64,000 nucleotides of DNA from DASRDR01 sp963812945 [NCBI: uncultured Candidatus Rokubacteria bacterium] (GCA_963812945.1 CAWEXD010000010.1:62001-126000); one strand, 5' to 3'. Numbered from the stretch's first letter, positions 1 to 9,342 are shown. The notes: a model not told the origin generated them from the letters alone. Program-made: numbers and translations.

Positions 1-2438
1 ACGAACGGCAGAAAGGGGATCGCGAACGTCACGGCGATGATCGCGGCCGTCGACGTCCAGAGCAGCGTCCCCGGCCGGCTCCGGAAGAACGGGCGCCGCG
101 TGCGCACGACGAGCGCGATGACGAGCTCCGTGAGCAGGGACTCGACGAACCACCCGCTGCGAAAGAGCTGCGGCGTCGCGTCGAACAGCCGCAGGAGCGC
201 GCCGAACGTCATGAAGTCGAAGAGGGAGCTGAGCACGCCGAACACGACCATGAACCGGCCGATGAAGCGCATGTCCCAGCGCCGGGGGCGCTCGACGAGC
301 TCCGGATCCACGCTGTCGTCCGCGAGCCCGACTGCCGGCACGTCGGACAGGAAGTTGTTGAGGAGGATCTGCCCAGCCAGCAGCGGCAGGAACGGCAGGA
401 ACAGCGACGCCACCGCCATGCTGACCATGTTCCCGAGGTTCGCGCTCGTCGTCGTCAGGACGTACTTCAGCGTGTTGGCGAAGGTCTTTCTCCCCTCCTG
501 GATCCCGCGGCGGATCACTCCGAGGTGACGCTCGAGCAGGACGAAGTCCGCCGCTTCCTTCGCCACGTCCACGGCCTGATCCACGGACAGGCTGGTGTCC
601 GCCGCGTGCATCGCGGGCGCGTCGTTCACTCCGTCCCCCAGGAATCCGACCACGCGGCCCATCTTCTTGAGCGAGAGGATGATCCGCTCCTTCTGATTCG
701 GATCCACCTCGACGAAGAGGTCCGTGCGCTCGGCGGCGCTCCATAGGGCCTCATCGTGCAGCTCGTCGAGGTCCCTTCCCGTGAGAATCCGGTCCGTGCG
801 CATTCCCACCGCCGTCGCCACGTGCTTGGCGACGAGCTTGCTGTCCCCCGTGATCAGCTTGACTGAGACCCCCAGCTTCGCGAGGTCCGTCAGCGCTTCG
901 GCGACGCCCTCCTTCGGTCGATCCAGGAACGTGAGGAACCCCACGAAGTCGAGATCCCGCTCGTCATCGCGGCCGTAGGAGGGCTTGTCGTCCAGCACGC
1001 GCGAGGCGACCGCGAGGACACGGATGCCCTGGGCGCCCCACGCGAGATACCGGTTCCTCAGGACGGTCTGCCCGGCGGCATCCAGCGGCCGGCCGTCCGC
1101 GGACCGCGCGCACGCTTCCAGAACGTGCTCGAACGCGCCCTTGGTCACGAGGGTGACACCCGTGTGGCCTCGGATGACGACACTCAATCGCTTGCGGACG
1201 AAATCGTAAGGAACCTCGCCGAGCTTCTCCACGCCCCTCAGGTCCGCCTCGTGAGCGCGCAGGATGGCGTCGTCGAGCGGGTTGGCCAGGCCGGTCTGGA
1301 GCGCGGCATTGCGGCTCGCGAGCTCCAGGACGCCGGGCGACCGCTCTCCCTGCTCGTCATAGGCCCCCTCCAGCTGGACCACGCCCTCGGTCAGGGTGCC
1401 CGTCTTGTCGGTGCACAGGACGTCCATGCTCCCGAGGTTCTCGATGGCGTTGAGTCGCTTGACCAGCACCCCGTGGCGCGCCATGAGCTGCGCGCCGCGC
1501 GCCAGGTTGACGGAGAGAATGGCCGGAAGGAGCTCCGGGCTCAGCCCCACGGCCAGCGCGATGGAGAACAGCAACGTCTCGATCGGCGGGCGGCCGAGGA
1601 ACATGTTCGCCGCGAACACCACGAGCACCATGACGAGCATGGCGCTGGTGAGGAGATAGCCGAACCGACGGATCCCGCGGTCGAACTCCGTCTCCGGTGG
1701 CCGGAGGGTCAGCCGGTGGGCGATCGTGCCGAACTGGGTCGCCGGACCGGTCGCGACGACGAGACAGCGCGCGGTGCCGCTTCGCACGTTCGTGCCGAGG
1801 AAGACACAGTTCGAACGCTCGGTGAGGACCGACGCGCGGGCGACGACCCCCGGCGTCTTCTCGACGGGGAAGCTCTCGCCCGTCAGCACCGACTCGTTCA
1901 CGAAGCAGTCCGTCGCCTCCAGAACGATGGCATCGGCGGGAAGCAAGCTTCCCGCGGCCACCACCACCACGTCTCCCGGCACCACCTCGCGCAGCGGGAT
2001 CGTCACCGGCCGTGCGTCCCGAAGGACGGACGCGACCGCCTGCACGCGGGCTCTCAGCTTGTCGGCCGCAACCTGCGCGCGGTATTCCCGCGAGTACCCG
2101 ATGCCGACACTCGCGACGAGGATCGCGAACACGATGGCGGCGTCGATCCATTCACCCGTGAGCACCGAGGCCGCGGCGGCGAAGACCAGGAGCAGCAGCA
2201 GGGGGCTCCGGAGCTGGTTCCACAGGACGCGCGCCCTGGACAGCTGGCCCTGCTCCCGGAGCTCGTTGGGCCCATACTGGACCAGCCGGCGTGCCGCTTC
2301 CGCCGAGGACAGGCCCGCGGGCGCCGAGTGGAGACGCCGCGCCACCTCCGCCGGATCCAGCGTCCAGTAGGCGTCTGGCGTGTCCGGCTGGGCTCGCGCG
2401 CCGGCGGGCTGGGCCCGAGCCGCCTCGCTAGACGACAC
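1..2438 (-). CDS. mgtA: Mg2+-importing P-type ATPase (MgtA/MgtB), C-terminus outside window
   Basis: P-type ATPase of the P3B magnesium-import type, an inner-membrane Mg2+ uptake pump. The reading frame is open to base 1, giving about 812 of a usual 850-900 residues. Visible motifs are the phosphorylation site LCTDKTGTLTE (complement near 1390-1420), the phosphatase loop LTGES, the hinge GDGVNDAP and the TM4 motif SPELLP followed by VLVKRLNAIENLGS, which resembles MgtA more than Ca2+ pumps. I chose the GTG at 2438, which lies 10 bases inside the end of the upstream ABC gene, so translation is probably coupled. No ATG is available in frame near this point. It is the last gene seen of the exporter operon that begins at the sigma-54 site at 6007. 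The family call is firm; the exact start is less so. Confidence 0.9.
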   Translation of the reverse strand, partial: MSSSEAARAQPAGARAQPDTPDAYWTLDPAEVARRLHSAPAGLSSAEAARRLVQYGPNELREQGQLSRARVLWNQLRSPLLLLLVFAAAASVLTGEWIDAAIVFAILVASVGIGYSREYRAQVAADKLRARVQAVASVLRDARPVTIPLREVVPGDVVVVAAGSLLPADAIVLEATDCFVNESVLTGESFPVEKTPGVVARASVLTERSNCVFLGTNVRSGTARCLVVATGPATQFGTIAHRLTLRPPETEFDRGIRRFGYLLTSAMLVMVLVVFAANMFLGRPPIETLLFSIALAVGLSPELLPAILSVNLARGAQLMARHGVLVKRLNAIENLGSMDVLCTDKTGTLTEGVVQLEGAYDEQGERSPGVLELASRNAALQTGLANPLDDAILRAHEADLRGVEKLGEVPYDFVRKRLSVVIRGHTGVTLVTKGAFEHVLEACARSADGRPLDAAGQTVLRNRYLAWGAQGIRVLAVASRVLDDKPSYGRDDERDLDFVGFLTFLDRPKEGVAEALTDLAKLGVSVKLITGDSKLVAKHVATAVGMRTDRILTGRDLDELHDEALWSAAERTDLFVEVDPNQKERIILSLKKMGRVVGFLGDGVNDAPAMHAADTSLSVDQAVDVAKEAADFVLLERHLGVIRRGIQEGRKTFANTLKYVLTTTSANLGNMVSMAVASLFLPFLPLLAGQILLNNFLSDVPAVGLADDSVDPELVERPRRWDMRFIGRFMVVFGVLSSLFDFMTFGALLRLFDATPQLFRSGWFVESLLTELVIALVVRTRRPFFRSRPGTLLWTSTAAIIAVTFAIPFLPF

Positions 2439-3303
2439 GGCCTCGCATCGCCGGCTCCGACTGCTCCGGCCCGGCCTCGGCGCCCCGCTCCTCCTCACCC
2501 GGCGCGTCGGATGTCACCCCGAGCAGCCTCCCGGCGGAGCGCGCCCGGTGATGCGCCTTGGCCAGTTCCCGAATGCGGCCGTCCTCGATCAGGAGGATGC
2601 GGTCGGCCACGTGGGCGAGCCGGTCGTCGTGGGTGATCATGACGAACGCGACGTCATGCTCCCGGCTCATCTCCCGCATGAGGGCGAAGACCTCTTCGCC
2701 GGCGCGGCTGTCGAGGTTCCCGGTCGGCTCGTCGGCTAGGATGATTTTCGGCTCGTTTGCAAGCGCTCGCACGATCGCACAGCGCTGGTTCTGGCCACCG
2801 CTCATCTCGCCGGGCCGCTTGTGCAGCTGACCCTCCAGCCCCACCCGGCCCAGGAGTCCCACGACGCGCGCGTGCCGCGCGTCGGTGACGCCCCCGTGCC
2901 GGATGACGATGGGCATCAGAGCGTTCTCCAGGCAGCTGAACTCATCGAGCAGGTAATGATACTGGAACACGAAGCCGATCTCGTCGCTCCGGAAGTCGGC
3001 CAGCCCATCCTCGTCGAGCGTGGCGAGGTCCACGCCGTTGATGACGACGGTGCCGCCCGTCGGCGTGTCGAGGGCGCCCAGGAGGTTGAGGAGCGTGGTC
3101 TTCCCGCTCCCCGATTGCCCGATGATCGCGACGAACTCACCGGCCCGGATCGTGAGGTCGACACCGTGCAGCACCGGAACCGGTACCTTGCCGAGGTAAG
3201 TCTTCCGCAAGTCGCGTGTCTCGATCACGGCCGGACCTGGCCCCCCGCCCTCGCCCGCGCCGCGGCCAAACGAAAGTCCGGCCCGATCGCCTCCGGGGCT
3301 CAT
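2428..3303 (-). CDS. ABC transporter ATP-binding protein, LolD/MacB type
   Basis: Cytoplasmic ATPase subunit of an ABC exporter, 291 residues. Walker A is GQSGSGKTT, the Q-loop is followed by YHYLLDEFSCLEN, the signature is MSGGQNQR, Walker B is IILADEPTGNLDS and the switch histidine is in MITHDD. The ADEPTGNLD string and LSGGQ-Q-R pattern are typical of the LolD/FtsE/MacB group. The ATG at 3303 overlaps the TGA of the upstream permease (ATGA), which fixes the start. With the permease and the HlyD protein it makes a MacAB/DevBCA-like export set. The C-terminal 60 residues after the switch are Glu/Ala-rich and longer than usual. Substrate unknown. Confidence 0.9.
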   Translation of the reverse strand: MSPGGDRAGLSFGRGAGEGGGPGPAVIETRDLRKTYLGKVPVPVLHGVDLTIRAGEFVAIIGQSGSGKTTLLNLLGALDTPTGGTVVINGVDLATLDEDGLADFRSDEIGFVFQYHYLLDEFSCLENALMPIVIRHGGVTDARHARVVGLLGRVGLEGQLHKRPGEMSGGQNQRCAIVRALANEPKIILADEPTGNLDSRAGEEVFALMREMSREHDVAFVMITHDDRLAHVADRILLIEDGRIRELAKAHHRARSAGRLLGVTSDAPGEEERGAEAGPEQSEPAMRGRVV

Positions 3304-4565
3304 CGCATCACGTCGACCGGGTTCAACCGCGCGGCACGTCGGGAGGGCAGGTAGGCCGCCAGCACGGTCGCGACGATCGCCGCGCCCACCGCCAGGCCGA
3401 TGTACGACGGCAGGATCGCCACCGGAAAGAACTGCTCCGGCGGCTGACCCGGCCGGTACGCGGGTTGCTCGATCCGCCCGAGGACGTAGACGATCAGCGT
3501 GCCGATCGTCGCCCCCACGGCGCTCCCCACGAGGGCGATCCCGAGGCCCTCGAGGATGAAGATCCGGAGGATCTGGCGGCGCCGGGCTCCGATCGCCTTC
3601 AGGATGCCGATCTGCCTGGACTTCTGCAGAACCGAGACGATCAGCACCGACGCGATGGCGAACGCCGAGGCGACCAGGCTGAACGCCGAGATGAGATACG
3701 CGGTCGCGCTCTGCATCCGGAGGCGATCCAGGAAAACCGGAAACTCGCGCGACCACGACCTTGCCTCGTACGGCACCAGGGCCATGATTTGGTCCGCGAC
3801 CTGGTCCGCGCCGTAGATGTCACGCAGTTTCACGAACACGATGTTCACCGCGGTTCCCAGCCCGAAGAGGCTCTGGGCCGTCCGCAGGGTCACGTAAGCA
3901 TCGCCGCGCCCTTGTCCGCGGCTATAGATCCCTGCGACCGTGAACGCGTCGAAGGCGCCCGTGTTCGACGTCAGGCGGATGCGCTCGCCCACCACCAGGT
4001 TCAGGTCCTTCGCCAGCTCGGTGTCTACGACGATCTCGTCGCTGGCGAGGCCCCGGTACCGGCCCCCCACCATGTACTTCGAGATGGGGGAAACTTCCTC
4101 CTGGAGCGTCGGATCCGCCCCAACCACCCCGACCCCGACCGCGTGGCCGCCCTTGGAGACGAATCCCTGCTGACGGACCACCGGATTGACGAGCACCACG
4201 CCCGGCAGGGTCCGGATCGTCTCGGCGACCCTTGGCCAGTCGTCGATGTCCTTTTGCTGGGGAGTCAACTGTTCGAGGCGACTCGAGCTCGGTCCCGGCG
4301 GCGCACCCGGAACCTCCGCCAGCGGCATCGGCTTCGGGTCCGCGACGCGAACGGTCACGTGCGGGATGGCCTCGGTCAGGAGGTCGGTGAGCTTCTGCCG
4401 CAGCCCGAAGATCAGCCCCGTGACGAAGATCACGATGATCACCGCCGCGGCGACCGCGCTCATGGTCAGCCACGTCTGACCGCCTCCGGATCGGAGGTGG
4501 CGGACGGCCACCTGGATCTCGAAGCCCACTCCCCGCCGGCGTGCCGGAGACGGTCCCGAGCTCAC
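3300..4565 (-). CDS. ABC transporter permease, FtsX/MacB/LolC family
   Basis: Inner-membrane permease of 421 residues. One N-terminal membrane helix (about residues 32-58, after GGGQTWLTMSAVAAA) is followed by a large periplasmic MacB-PCD domain and three C-terminal helices (about 290-410), the FtsX fold. The region IGILKAIGARRRQILRIF is the conserved FtsX-domain motif. The start is GTG at 4565, overlapping the stop of the upstream HlyD gene (GTGA). Co-transcribed with the adaptor and the ATPase. It could move lipids, peptides or lipoproteins; the sequence does not say which. Confidence 0.88.
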   Translation of the reverse strand: MSSGPSPARRRGVGFEIQVAVRHLRSGGGQTWLTMSAVAAAVIIVIFVTGLIFGLRQKLTDLLTEAIPHVTVRVADPKPMPLAEVPGAPPGPSSSRLEQLTPQQKDIDDWPRVAETIRTLPGVVLVNPVVRQQGFVSKGGHAVGVGVVGADPTLQEEVSPISKYMVGGRYRGLASDEIVVDTELAKDLNLVVGERIRLTSNTGAFDAFTVAGIYSRGQGRGDAYVTLRTAQSLFGLGTAVNIVFVKLRDIYGADQVADQIMALVPYEARSWSREFPVFLDRLRMQSATAYLISAFSLVASAFAIASVLIVSVLQKSRQIGILKAIGARRRQILRIFILEGLGIALVGSAVGATIGTLIVYVLGRIEQPAYRPGQPPEQFFPVAILPSYIGLAVGAAIVATVLAAYLPSRRAARLNPVDVMR

Positions 4566-5977
4566 GGCTCCCCCCGCCCAGACGACGACCGGATCCTGAG
4601 GCGGTCTCCGGCCCGGATCGAGGCCGGGAGCGTGATCACGCGATCGTCGGCGTCGAGCCCGGACACCACCGGGACACCGTCCTTCGTCGGTGGCCGCGTC
4701 TGGACGGCCTTCTCCACGGCGCGACCGTCCTGCACGACCAGGACGACGATCCGGTCCCCGACGCGACGGAGTGCTGTTGCCGGCACCAAAAGCCGTTGGG
4801 CGGTCGGATTGGTCACGACGTTGACGTTGACCGTCTGGCCGGGGCGGAGCCAGGCAGGCGGCTGGATCGGAGCGACCGTCACCGTCACGGTCCCGCGTGT
4901 CTGGTCGACCGCCGGCGCGATCTCCCGGACGGATCCGGCGAAGGTGGAGCCGGGAAACGTGCTGGAGGACACGACGGCGGCCTGCCCCGGCGCCAGATCC
5001 GCGAGATTGGTCTCGTCGACCTCCACCCGGATCTCCATCTCGGTGCTGACCAGCTGCAGCACTCCCTGCGACCCGACGGTCTGGCCCACCTCGGCGTTGA
5101 TCGCGGTGACGACGCCCCCGAAGGGCGCGACCACGACGGCTTCCTGCGCCTGACGGCGAGCCACGGCGAGGGCTCGCTCGGCCTCCCGGACACGCTGCCG
5201 GGCGATCGCGATGTCTTCGGGACGGGCGCCGACCTCCAGGGTCCGCCGATGCGCCTCCTGCACCACGACGTTGGCCTCGGCGGCGGCCACGCCGCCGCGA
5301 AACGCGCGCACTACCGTCCCTGCAACGGCCACCGCCTGCCGCTGGGCGGCCACCTGCTGATCGACCACTCGGGATCGGGTGACCGCCTCCTCATGCTCGG
5401 CCCGGGCGATCAACCCTCGCTCGAGCAACCGCTCCGCTCGCTCCAGCTGACGAGCCGCCAGGTCCCGCTCCGCCTGGTGCTGGGCGAGCTGGGCCTCCGC
5501 CTGGACGACCGACTGCTCGGCCTGGGCCAGCGACGACCGCTGCTGGGCGAGTTGGGCGCGGGCCTGCTGGACCTGCGCGGCCGCCGCCTCCAGCTCTGAG
5601 GGCAACGCGCCGCGTGACACCTGGACAAGCGTGGCCTGGGCCGTGGTCAGCGCGGCCTCCGCCTGCGCCGCCCGCGCCTCGGCCACGTCGTTCTTCAGGA
5701 TGGCGAGCCGCTGTCCCGCCGAGACGCGGTCACCCTCGCGCACGAACAGCCGCTCGACGACCCCGGCCGCCTGCGCGCCCGCCAGGGTCTCGGTCACGCC
5801 TCGGACCCGGCCGCTGCTGGCGATCGATTCGTTGATGCTCGCGCGCACCGGCCGGGCCACGGACACTTCCTTGGCTCGCTGCCACGACCAGACCCCGAGT
5901 CCCGCGGCCAGGACTCCCAGCAGCAGGGTCATTGGCACGATCCAGCGACGACGGACCCGGGACTCCCTCCTCTCCAT
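4562..5977 (-). CDS. HlyD/RND-type periplasmic adaptor (efflux membrane fusion protein)
   Basis: Membrane fusion protein, 471 residues from the ATG at 5977. It has an N-terminal anchor helix (MTLLLGVLAAGLGVWSW), a split lipoyl domain (around GVVERLFVREGDRVSAGQRL and VVAPFGGVVTAINAEVGQTV), a very long Gln/Ala-rich coiled-coil hairpin of about 170 residues between them, then beta-barrel and membrane-proximal domains. The long hairpin suggests contact with a TolC-like outer-membrane channel or an equivalent span. An in-frame start exists at 6031, but the sigma-54 element at 6007-5992 would then lie inside the gene, so I prefer 5977 even though the predicted leader is only about 5 bases. First gene of the exporter operon. 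Confidence 0.85.
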   Translation of the reverse strand: MERRESRVRRRWIVPMTLLLGVLAAGLGVWSWQRAKEVSVARPVRASINESIASSGRVRGVTETLAGAQAAGVVERLFVREGDRVSAGQRLAILKNDVAEARAAQAEAALTTAQATLVQVSRGALPSELEAAAAQVQQARAQLAQQRSSLAQAEQSVVQAEAQLAQHQAERDLAARQLERAERLLERGLIARAEHEEAVTRSRVVDQQVAAQRQAVAVAGTVVRAFRGGVAAAEANVVVQEAHRRTLEVGARPEDIAIARQRVREAERALAVARRQAQEAVVVAPFGGVVTAINAEVGQTVGSQGVLQLVSTEMEIRVEVDETNLADLAPGQAAVVSSSTFPGSTFAGSVREIAPAVDQTRGTVTVTVAPIQPPAWLRPGQTVNVNVVTNPTAQRLLVPATALRRVGDRIVVLVVQDGRAVEKAVQTRPPTKDGVPVVSGLDADDRVITLPASIRAGDRLRIRSSSGRGEP

Positions 5978-5991
5978 CGAGGCCTCGAGGG

Positions 5992-6007
5992 TGCAATGGC
6001 GCTGCCA
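5992..6007 (-). promoter_or_regulatory. Sigma-54 promoter for HlyD/ABC/MgtA operon
   Basis: TGGCAGCGCCATTGCA on the minus strand. GG and GC are separated by exactly 10 bases as required for sigma-54. Predicted transcription start near 5982, unusually close to the ATG at 5977. Confidence 0.75.
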
Positions 6008-6093
6008 GCCGGTAACCCTGCGTCCCTGCAACGGAGATCGCCTCCCTCGCCATGGCTGCCAGGGGTCAGGACGACCTCACCCGGGGCGGGGCC

Positions 6094-6107
6094 GCCCCAT
6101 CCTGGGT
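6094..6107. promoter_or_regulatory. Putative NtrC-type enhancer palindrome
   Basis: GCCCCATCCTGGGT, an imperfect match to the shared palindrome GCCCCACCTGGGGC, centred about 93 bp upstream of the sigma-54 site at 6007. Inferred activator site. Confidence 0.5.
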
Positions 6108-6138
6108 CGATCGCCGGCAGGACGGGCATCCCGCTAGA

Positions 6139-6366
6139 CTAGGCGGGCTCGCGTCCCAGATCCTCCTCGACATCCTCCTGCGATCGCCGACACTGATCGC
6201 ACCGGCTTCGGAGCGACAGGCTCCCGTCCTCATCGTCGGGACCTCCGCTCTCGGCATGGAGCAGCCCGCCGCACACGCACGCCTCGGGATACTCCTGGAT
6301 GCACCCGGGGCATCGCGTGTTTCCGACGTGGTGGACGGCTTCCTCGTCGACCGGAACAAGCTGCAT
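6139..6366 (-). CDS. Small cysteine-rich zinc-ribbon-like protein
   Basis: 75 residues with the pattern CPGC then CVC, followed about 30 residues later by CDQC, suggesting one metal-binding ribbon; the C-terminus is acidic. The ATG at 6366 has a strong GGAGGAG ribosome site 6 bases upstream, which supports it being real despite its size. It follows the 307-residue protein by 39 bases on the same strand, so it is probably the last gene of the long operon that starts at 12635. No named family recognised; function unknown. Confidence 0.65.
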   Translation of the reverse strand: MQLVPVDEEAVHHVGNTRCPGCIQEYPEACVCGGLLHAESGGPDDEDGSLSLRSRCDQCRRSQEDVEEDLGREPA

Positions 6367-6405
6367 GGTTACTCCTCCGTGGTCATGGCTCGCGGCGTCG
6401 CGCCG

Positions 6406-7329
6406 TCATCCATCGCTCCGCCCGATCAGCTTCCCCGGAAGCAGAGACGAGCACGCCATCACGTGCGTGATCGCGTTGCGATCGTACTCGTCGTTCGAGC
6501 GGTAGGTGGCGAAGTAGCGCTGCAGCGCACGCACCCGGTCGGGATGGGCGCCGACCGCCTGGAGTCCGACCGACACCCCGTGATTCGTGAACGCGAACTT
6601 CACGTCGCGCAGGCCGGGCTCGCGACAGAAGTACCCGGGCGGATCGACCCACATCCGGTCGAGGGTCGCGAGCGAACGCTCGCGCAAGACCCGCGCCCAG
6701 GTCGCGCCGGGAAAGAAGTGGGACATCCACAGGATCATCCCCAGACCGAGGTCCTGGGTGACCTCGAGATCCCGGTACAGTCGCTGAACCAGCCCCTGCA
6801 TGTCCCGGATCTCCGCGGCGAGCTCGTCTTCGTCCAGCAGCCGGTAGACGACGTAGCCATGGAACGGATCGAGCGCTCCGAGGCCGAATCCAGGATAGGA
6901 GCCACTCAGGTCCTCGCGCATCTTCCAGATCACGCCGACGCCGGGCTGGACGAAGCGGGAATGGATCTGGCGGACCAACCCGACGGCCTGCGGGCGATAC
7001 GCGGGGCGCTGCTCCGCGAGCACGTGGAGCGCGAACAGCCACATCGCAAGGTAGTGGAAGTACTGCCCATCGCGGTCGGGAGCCTCGCCGATGCGGATGC
7101 CGCGCGGTCGGCCAAGCACCCGCGCGACGTCCGCCACCACCCACTCCGCCGCGTCCACGTACCGGTCGTCCCGCAACTCCTCGGCGAGCGACACGAGCAG
7201 CACCACGCCGAAGGCATCGGTCCAGAGGTAGCGGGGCCCGTTCGGCCAGATCCGCTCGCTGCGCATCCACTCGAGCATGCGCAGCGTCTCTTCGATCTCG
7301 CGCGACACGGCTCGCGAGCTCGGTTCCAC
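6406..7329 (-). CDS. Conserved hypothetical protein, likely alpha/alpha-barrel fold
   Basis: 307 residues, soluble, no signal peptide. It is made of repeated helical hairpins rich in Trp, Tyr and Arg (for example YLWTDAFGVVLLVSLAEEL, FHYLAMWLFALHVLAE, MILWMSHFFPG), reminiscent of six-hairpin glycosidase or lanthionine-cyclase-like helical barrels. I do not recognise catalytic residues. The gene starts 6 bases after the PCMT-esterase fusion stops, so the two are translated from one mRNA and may act together. Function not assigned. Confidence 0.7.
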   Translation of the reverse strand: MEPSSRAVSREIEETLRMLEWMRSERIWPNGPRYLWTDAFGVVLLVSLAEELRDDRYVDAAEWVVADVARVLGRPRGIRIGEAPDRDGQYFHYLAMWLFALHVLAEQRPAYRPQAVGLVRQIHSRFVQPGVGVIWKMREDLSGSYPGFGLGALDPFHGYVVYRLLDEDELAAEIRDMQGLVQRLYRDLEVTQDLGLGMILWMSHFFPGATWARVLRERSLATLDRMWVDPPGYFCREPGLRDVKFAFTNHGVSVGLQAVGAHPDRVRALQRYFATYRSNDEYDRNAITHVMACSSLLPGKLIGRSDG

Positions 7330-7335
7330 GCGGCC

Positions 7336-9342
7336 CTAGGCCGGCCCGGGACTGAACGGATGGAGCGCCGGCAGCGTCTGCGTTTCCGCCGCCAAGATGG
7401 GCCGGACCGCCTGCGTCTCATCGAACCAGATGTATTCATCGAACTGGTAGGGCAGCGAGGCGTGGAAGTAGTGGCTCTGGAGCTCGGTCTCCGGCCGGTA
7501 GACGACGCCCACGGCGCGCTCGAGCCGCGATGGCGCCAGCTCGGCGCGCACTTCCTCGCGTCTGGGATCGCGGAGATGTAGCCGGAAGGCCCTGACGCCC
7601 GACTCGTGGCACAGCCGCTCGTAGCTCTCGGGGTGCGCCGGGCGGAGGGTCATCACCCGCATCGGCCGGTCCCAGTCGTGCGCGGCGGCAACCGTTCCAT
7701 GGTCAGTGCCGAAGCCGACGAGGGAAGCCGCGTCGCCGAATCGCTGCCGGCACAGCTGTCCCAGGTTCAGCTCGCCGCGCGCGCTCATCTCGGTCGCCCG
7801 CGCGTCGCCCAGGTGCGAGTTGTGCGCCCACACGACGGCCTTCGACGCCGGCCCGTGGAACGCGAGCAGCCGCTCGAGCGTCTCGAACATGTGCCGGTCA
7901 CGCTGGTTCCAGGACTCGCTGGCTCCGTAGTACATCGCGCGGTAGTAGCGCTCGGCGTCGGCGACGAGGCGGGCATTCTGCACCGCGTCGAGGAACCGCT
8001 CGCCGTCCCGCTCGGCATACTCGAGCTCCCGGCTCAGCATGTCGCGCAACATCGCCACCGCCTCCTTCTCGCAGACGCGATAGCGTCCACTGATGGCGGC
8101 GCGCCCATAGGCCTGTGGATCGGCCTGCCAGGGCGTCAGGCAGGAGTACCGTTCGCGCGCGAGGCGCGCCGCCGGCGGGTCCACCCGCTCCAGGTACTCG
8201 AGGACCGAGCGAATCGACGTGAACAGGCTGTAGAGGTCGAGACCGTAGAAGCTGGCCTGCCGCGCGGGCTCGCGGACCTCGGCGTTGAAGACCCGCAGCC
8301 ACTCGACGAACCCCCAGGTCTCGTGGTTGCGCCACATCCACGTCGGGAAGCGCGCGAAGGCCGACTCCTCGGGACGGTGTCCGTCCGGAAGGGCCTGGAC
8401 GTAGCGATTGACGCGGCGCGCGTCGGGCCAGTCGGCCTCGACCGCGACGATCCCGAACCCGCCCGTGCGGATGAGCTCCTGGGTGATTCGGCCGCGCATC
8501 CGGTAGAACTCGGACGTGCCGTGCGTCGCCTCACCGATCAGCACCACCCGCGAGCGGGCCAGACGCTCGAGCAACGCGCCGAGATCCTGACCCTCGATCG
8601 ACTCGAGCGGCTCGGCGACCTCCCGCACGAGGCGGACCAGGGTGTCCGGACGGCTCAAGGGCTGCGCGGGACGCCCGTTCCACTCGCTGGGCTCCGCCAT
8701 CCAACCCTGAGCCCCGATCAGCGGCACGAACCGCACGTCACCGAGCTCCTCCTCGCGGAAACGGCCATCGGCCCCCCGCGTCACCCGCACCAGGCGCTGG
8801 ACGGTGCGGCCTTCGCCGACAGGGATCACGAGGCGACCGCCCGGCGCCAGCTGGTCCAGGAGCGCCTCGGGCACCTTCGGGCCTCCTGCTGCGACGATGA
8901 TCGCGTCGTACGGCGCGTGTTCGGGCCAGCCGAGCGTGCCGTCCCCGTGGAGCACCGACACGTTCCCGAATCCGAGACGGGCGAGGCGCTCGGCCGCGAC
9001 GCGTGTCAGCTCCTCGTGGCGCTCGACGGTGTAGACCTCACGCGCGATCCGGCCGAGAATCGCCGCCGCGTAGCCCGACCCCGTCCCCACCTCCAGCACA
9101 CGATCACCGGGTCGGAGGGCGGCCGCCGCCGTCATCAGCGCAACGATGTAGGGCTGCGAGATGGTTTGCCCGCGCTCGATCGGCAGGGGCGTGTCCGCGT
9201 GCGCGAACTCCTCGAGCTCGGGGGGGAGAAACGCCTCGCGCGGGACACTCCGCATCGCCGCGAGCACGGCCGGATCCCGGACACCCCGGGCCGCGATGTG
9301 CGTGCGGACCATCTTCTCTCGCGCATCTGTCAGATCAAGCAT
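7336..9342 (-). CDS. Fusion: protein-L-isoaspartate O-methyltransferase + erythromycin-esterase-like domain
   Basis: 668 residues. Residues 1-215 are a PCMT: the SAM motif VLEVGTGSGYAAAILG, the preceding ISQPYIVALMTAAA and the conserved DAIIVAAGGP. This enzyme repairs isoaspartyl damage in aged proteins. Residues 250-645 are an erythromycin-esterase-like domain with GEATHGTSEFYRMR, AVEADWP, FYGLDLYSL and VWAHNSHLGDAR, the histidines and acids of the Ere fold. In mycobacteria the esterase-like domain is fused to a phosphoribosyltransferase (Rv2030c) inside the DosR regulon, so this location fits a dormancy role. Real substrate of the esterase half is unknown; antibiotic resistance should not be assumed. 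ATG at 9342. Confidence 0.92.
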   Translation of the reverse strand: MLDLTDAREKMVRTHIAARGVRDPAVLAAMRSVPREAFLPPELEEFAHADTPLPIERGQTISQPYIVALMTAAAALRPGDRVLEVGTGSGYAAAILGRIAREVYTVERHEELTRVAAERLARLGFGNVSVLHGDGTLGWPEHAPYDAIIVAAGGPKVPEALLDQLAPGGRLVIPVGEGRTVQRLVRVTRGADGRFREEELGDVRFVPLIGAQGWMAEPSEWNGRPAQPLSRPDTLVRLVREVAEPLESIEGQDLGALLERLARSRVVLIGEATHGTSEFYRMRGRITQELIRTGGFGIVAVEADWPDARRVNRYVQALPDGHRPEESAFARFPTWMWRNHETWGFVEWLRVFNAEVREPARQASFYGLDLYSLFTSIRSVLEYLERVDPPAARLARERYSCLTPWQADPQAYGRAAISGRYRVCEKEAVAMLRDMLSRELEYAERDGERFLDAVQNARLVADAERYYRAMYYGASESWNQRDRHMFETLERLLAFHGPASKAVVWAHNSHLGDARATEMSARGELNLGQLCRQRFGDAASLVGFGTDHGTVAAAHDWDRPMRVMTLRPAHPESYERLCHESGVRAFRLHLRDPRREEVRAELAPSRLERAVGVVYRPETELQSHYFHASLPYQFDEYIWFDETQAVRPILAAETQTLPALHPFSPGPA

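Noticed and set aside
1125-2636. A 503-codon plus-strand frame opposite mgtA
   Set aside because: Antisense shadow; the minus strand carries all P-type ATPase motifs in frame.
7336-9342. Reading the Ere-like domain as an antibiotic resistance gene
   Set aside because: The fusion to PCMT and the stress-island context point to an unknown stress function; family membership alone does not show macrolide hydrolysis.
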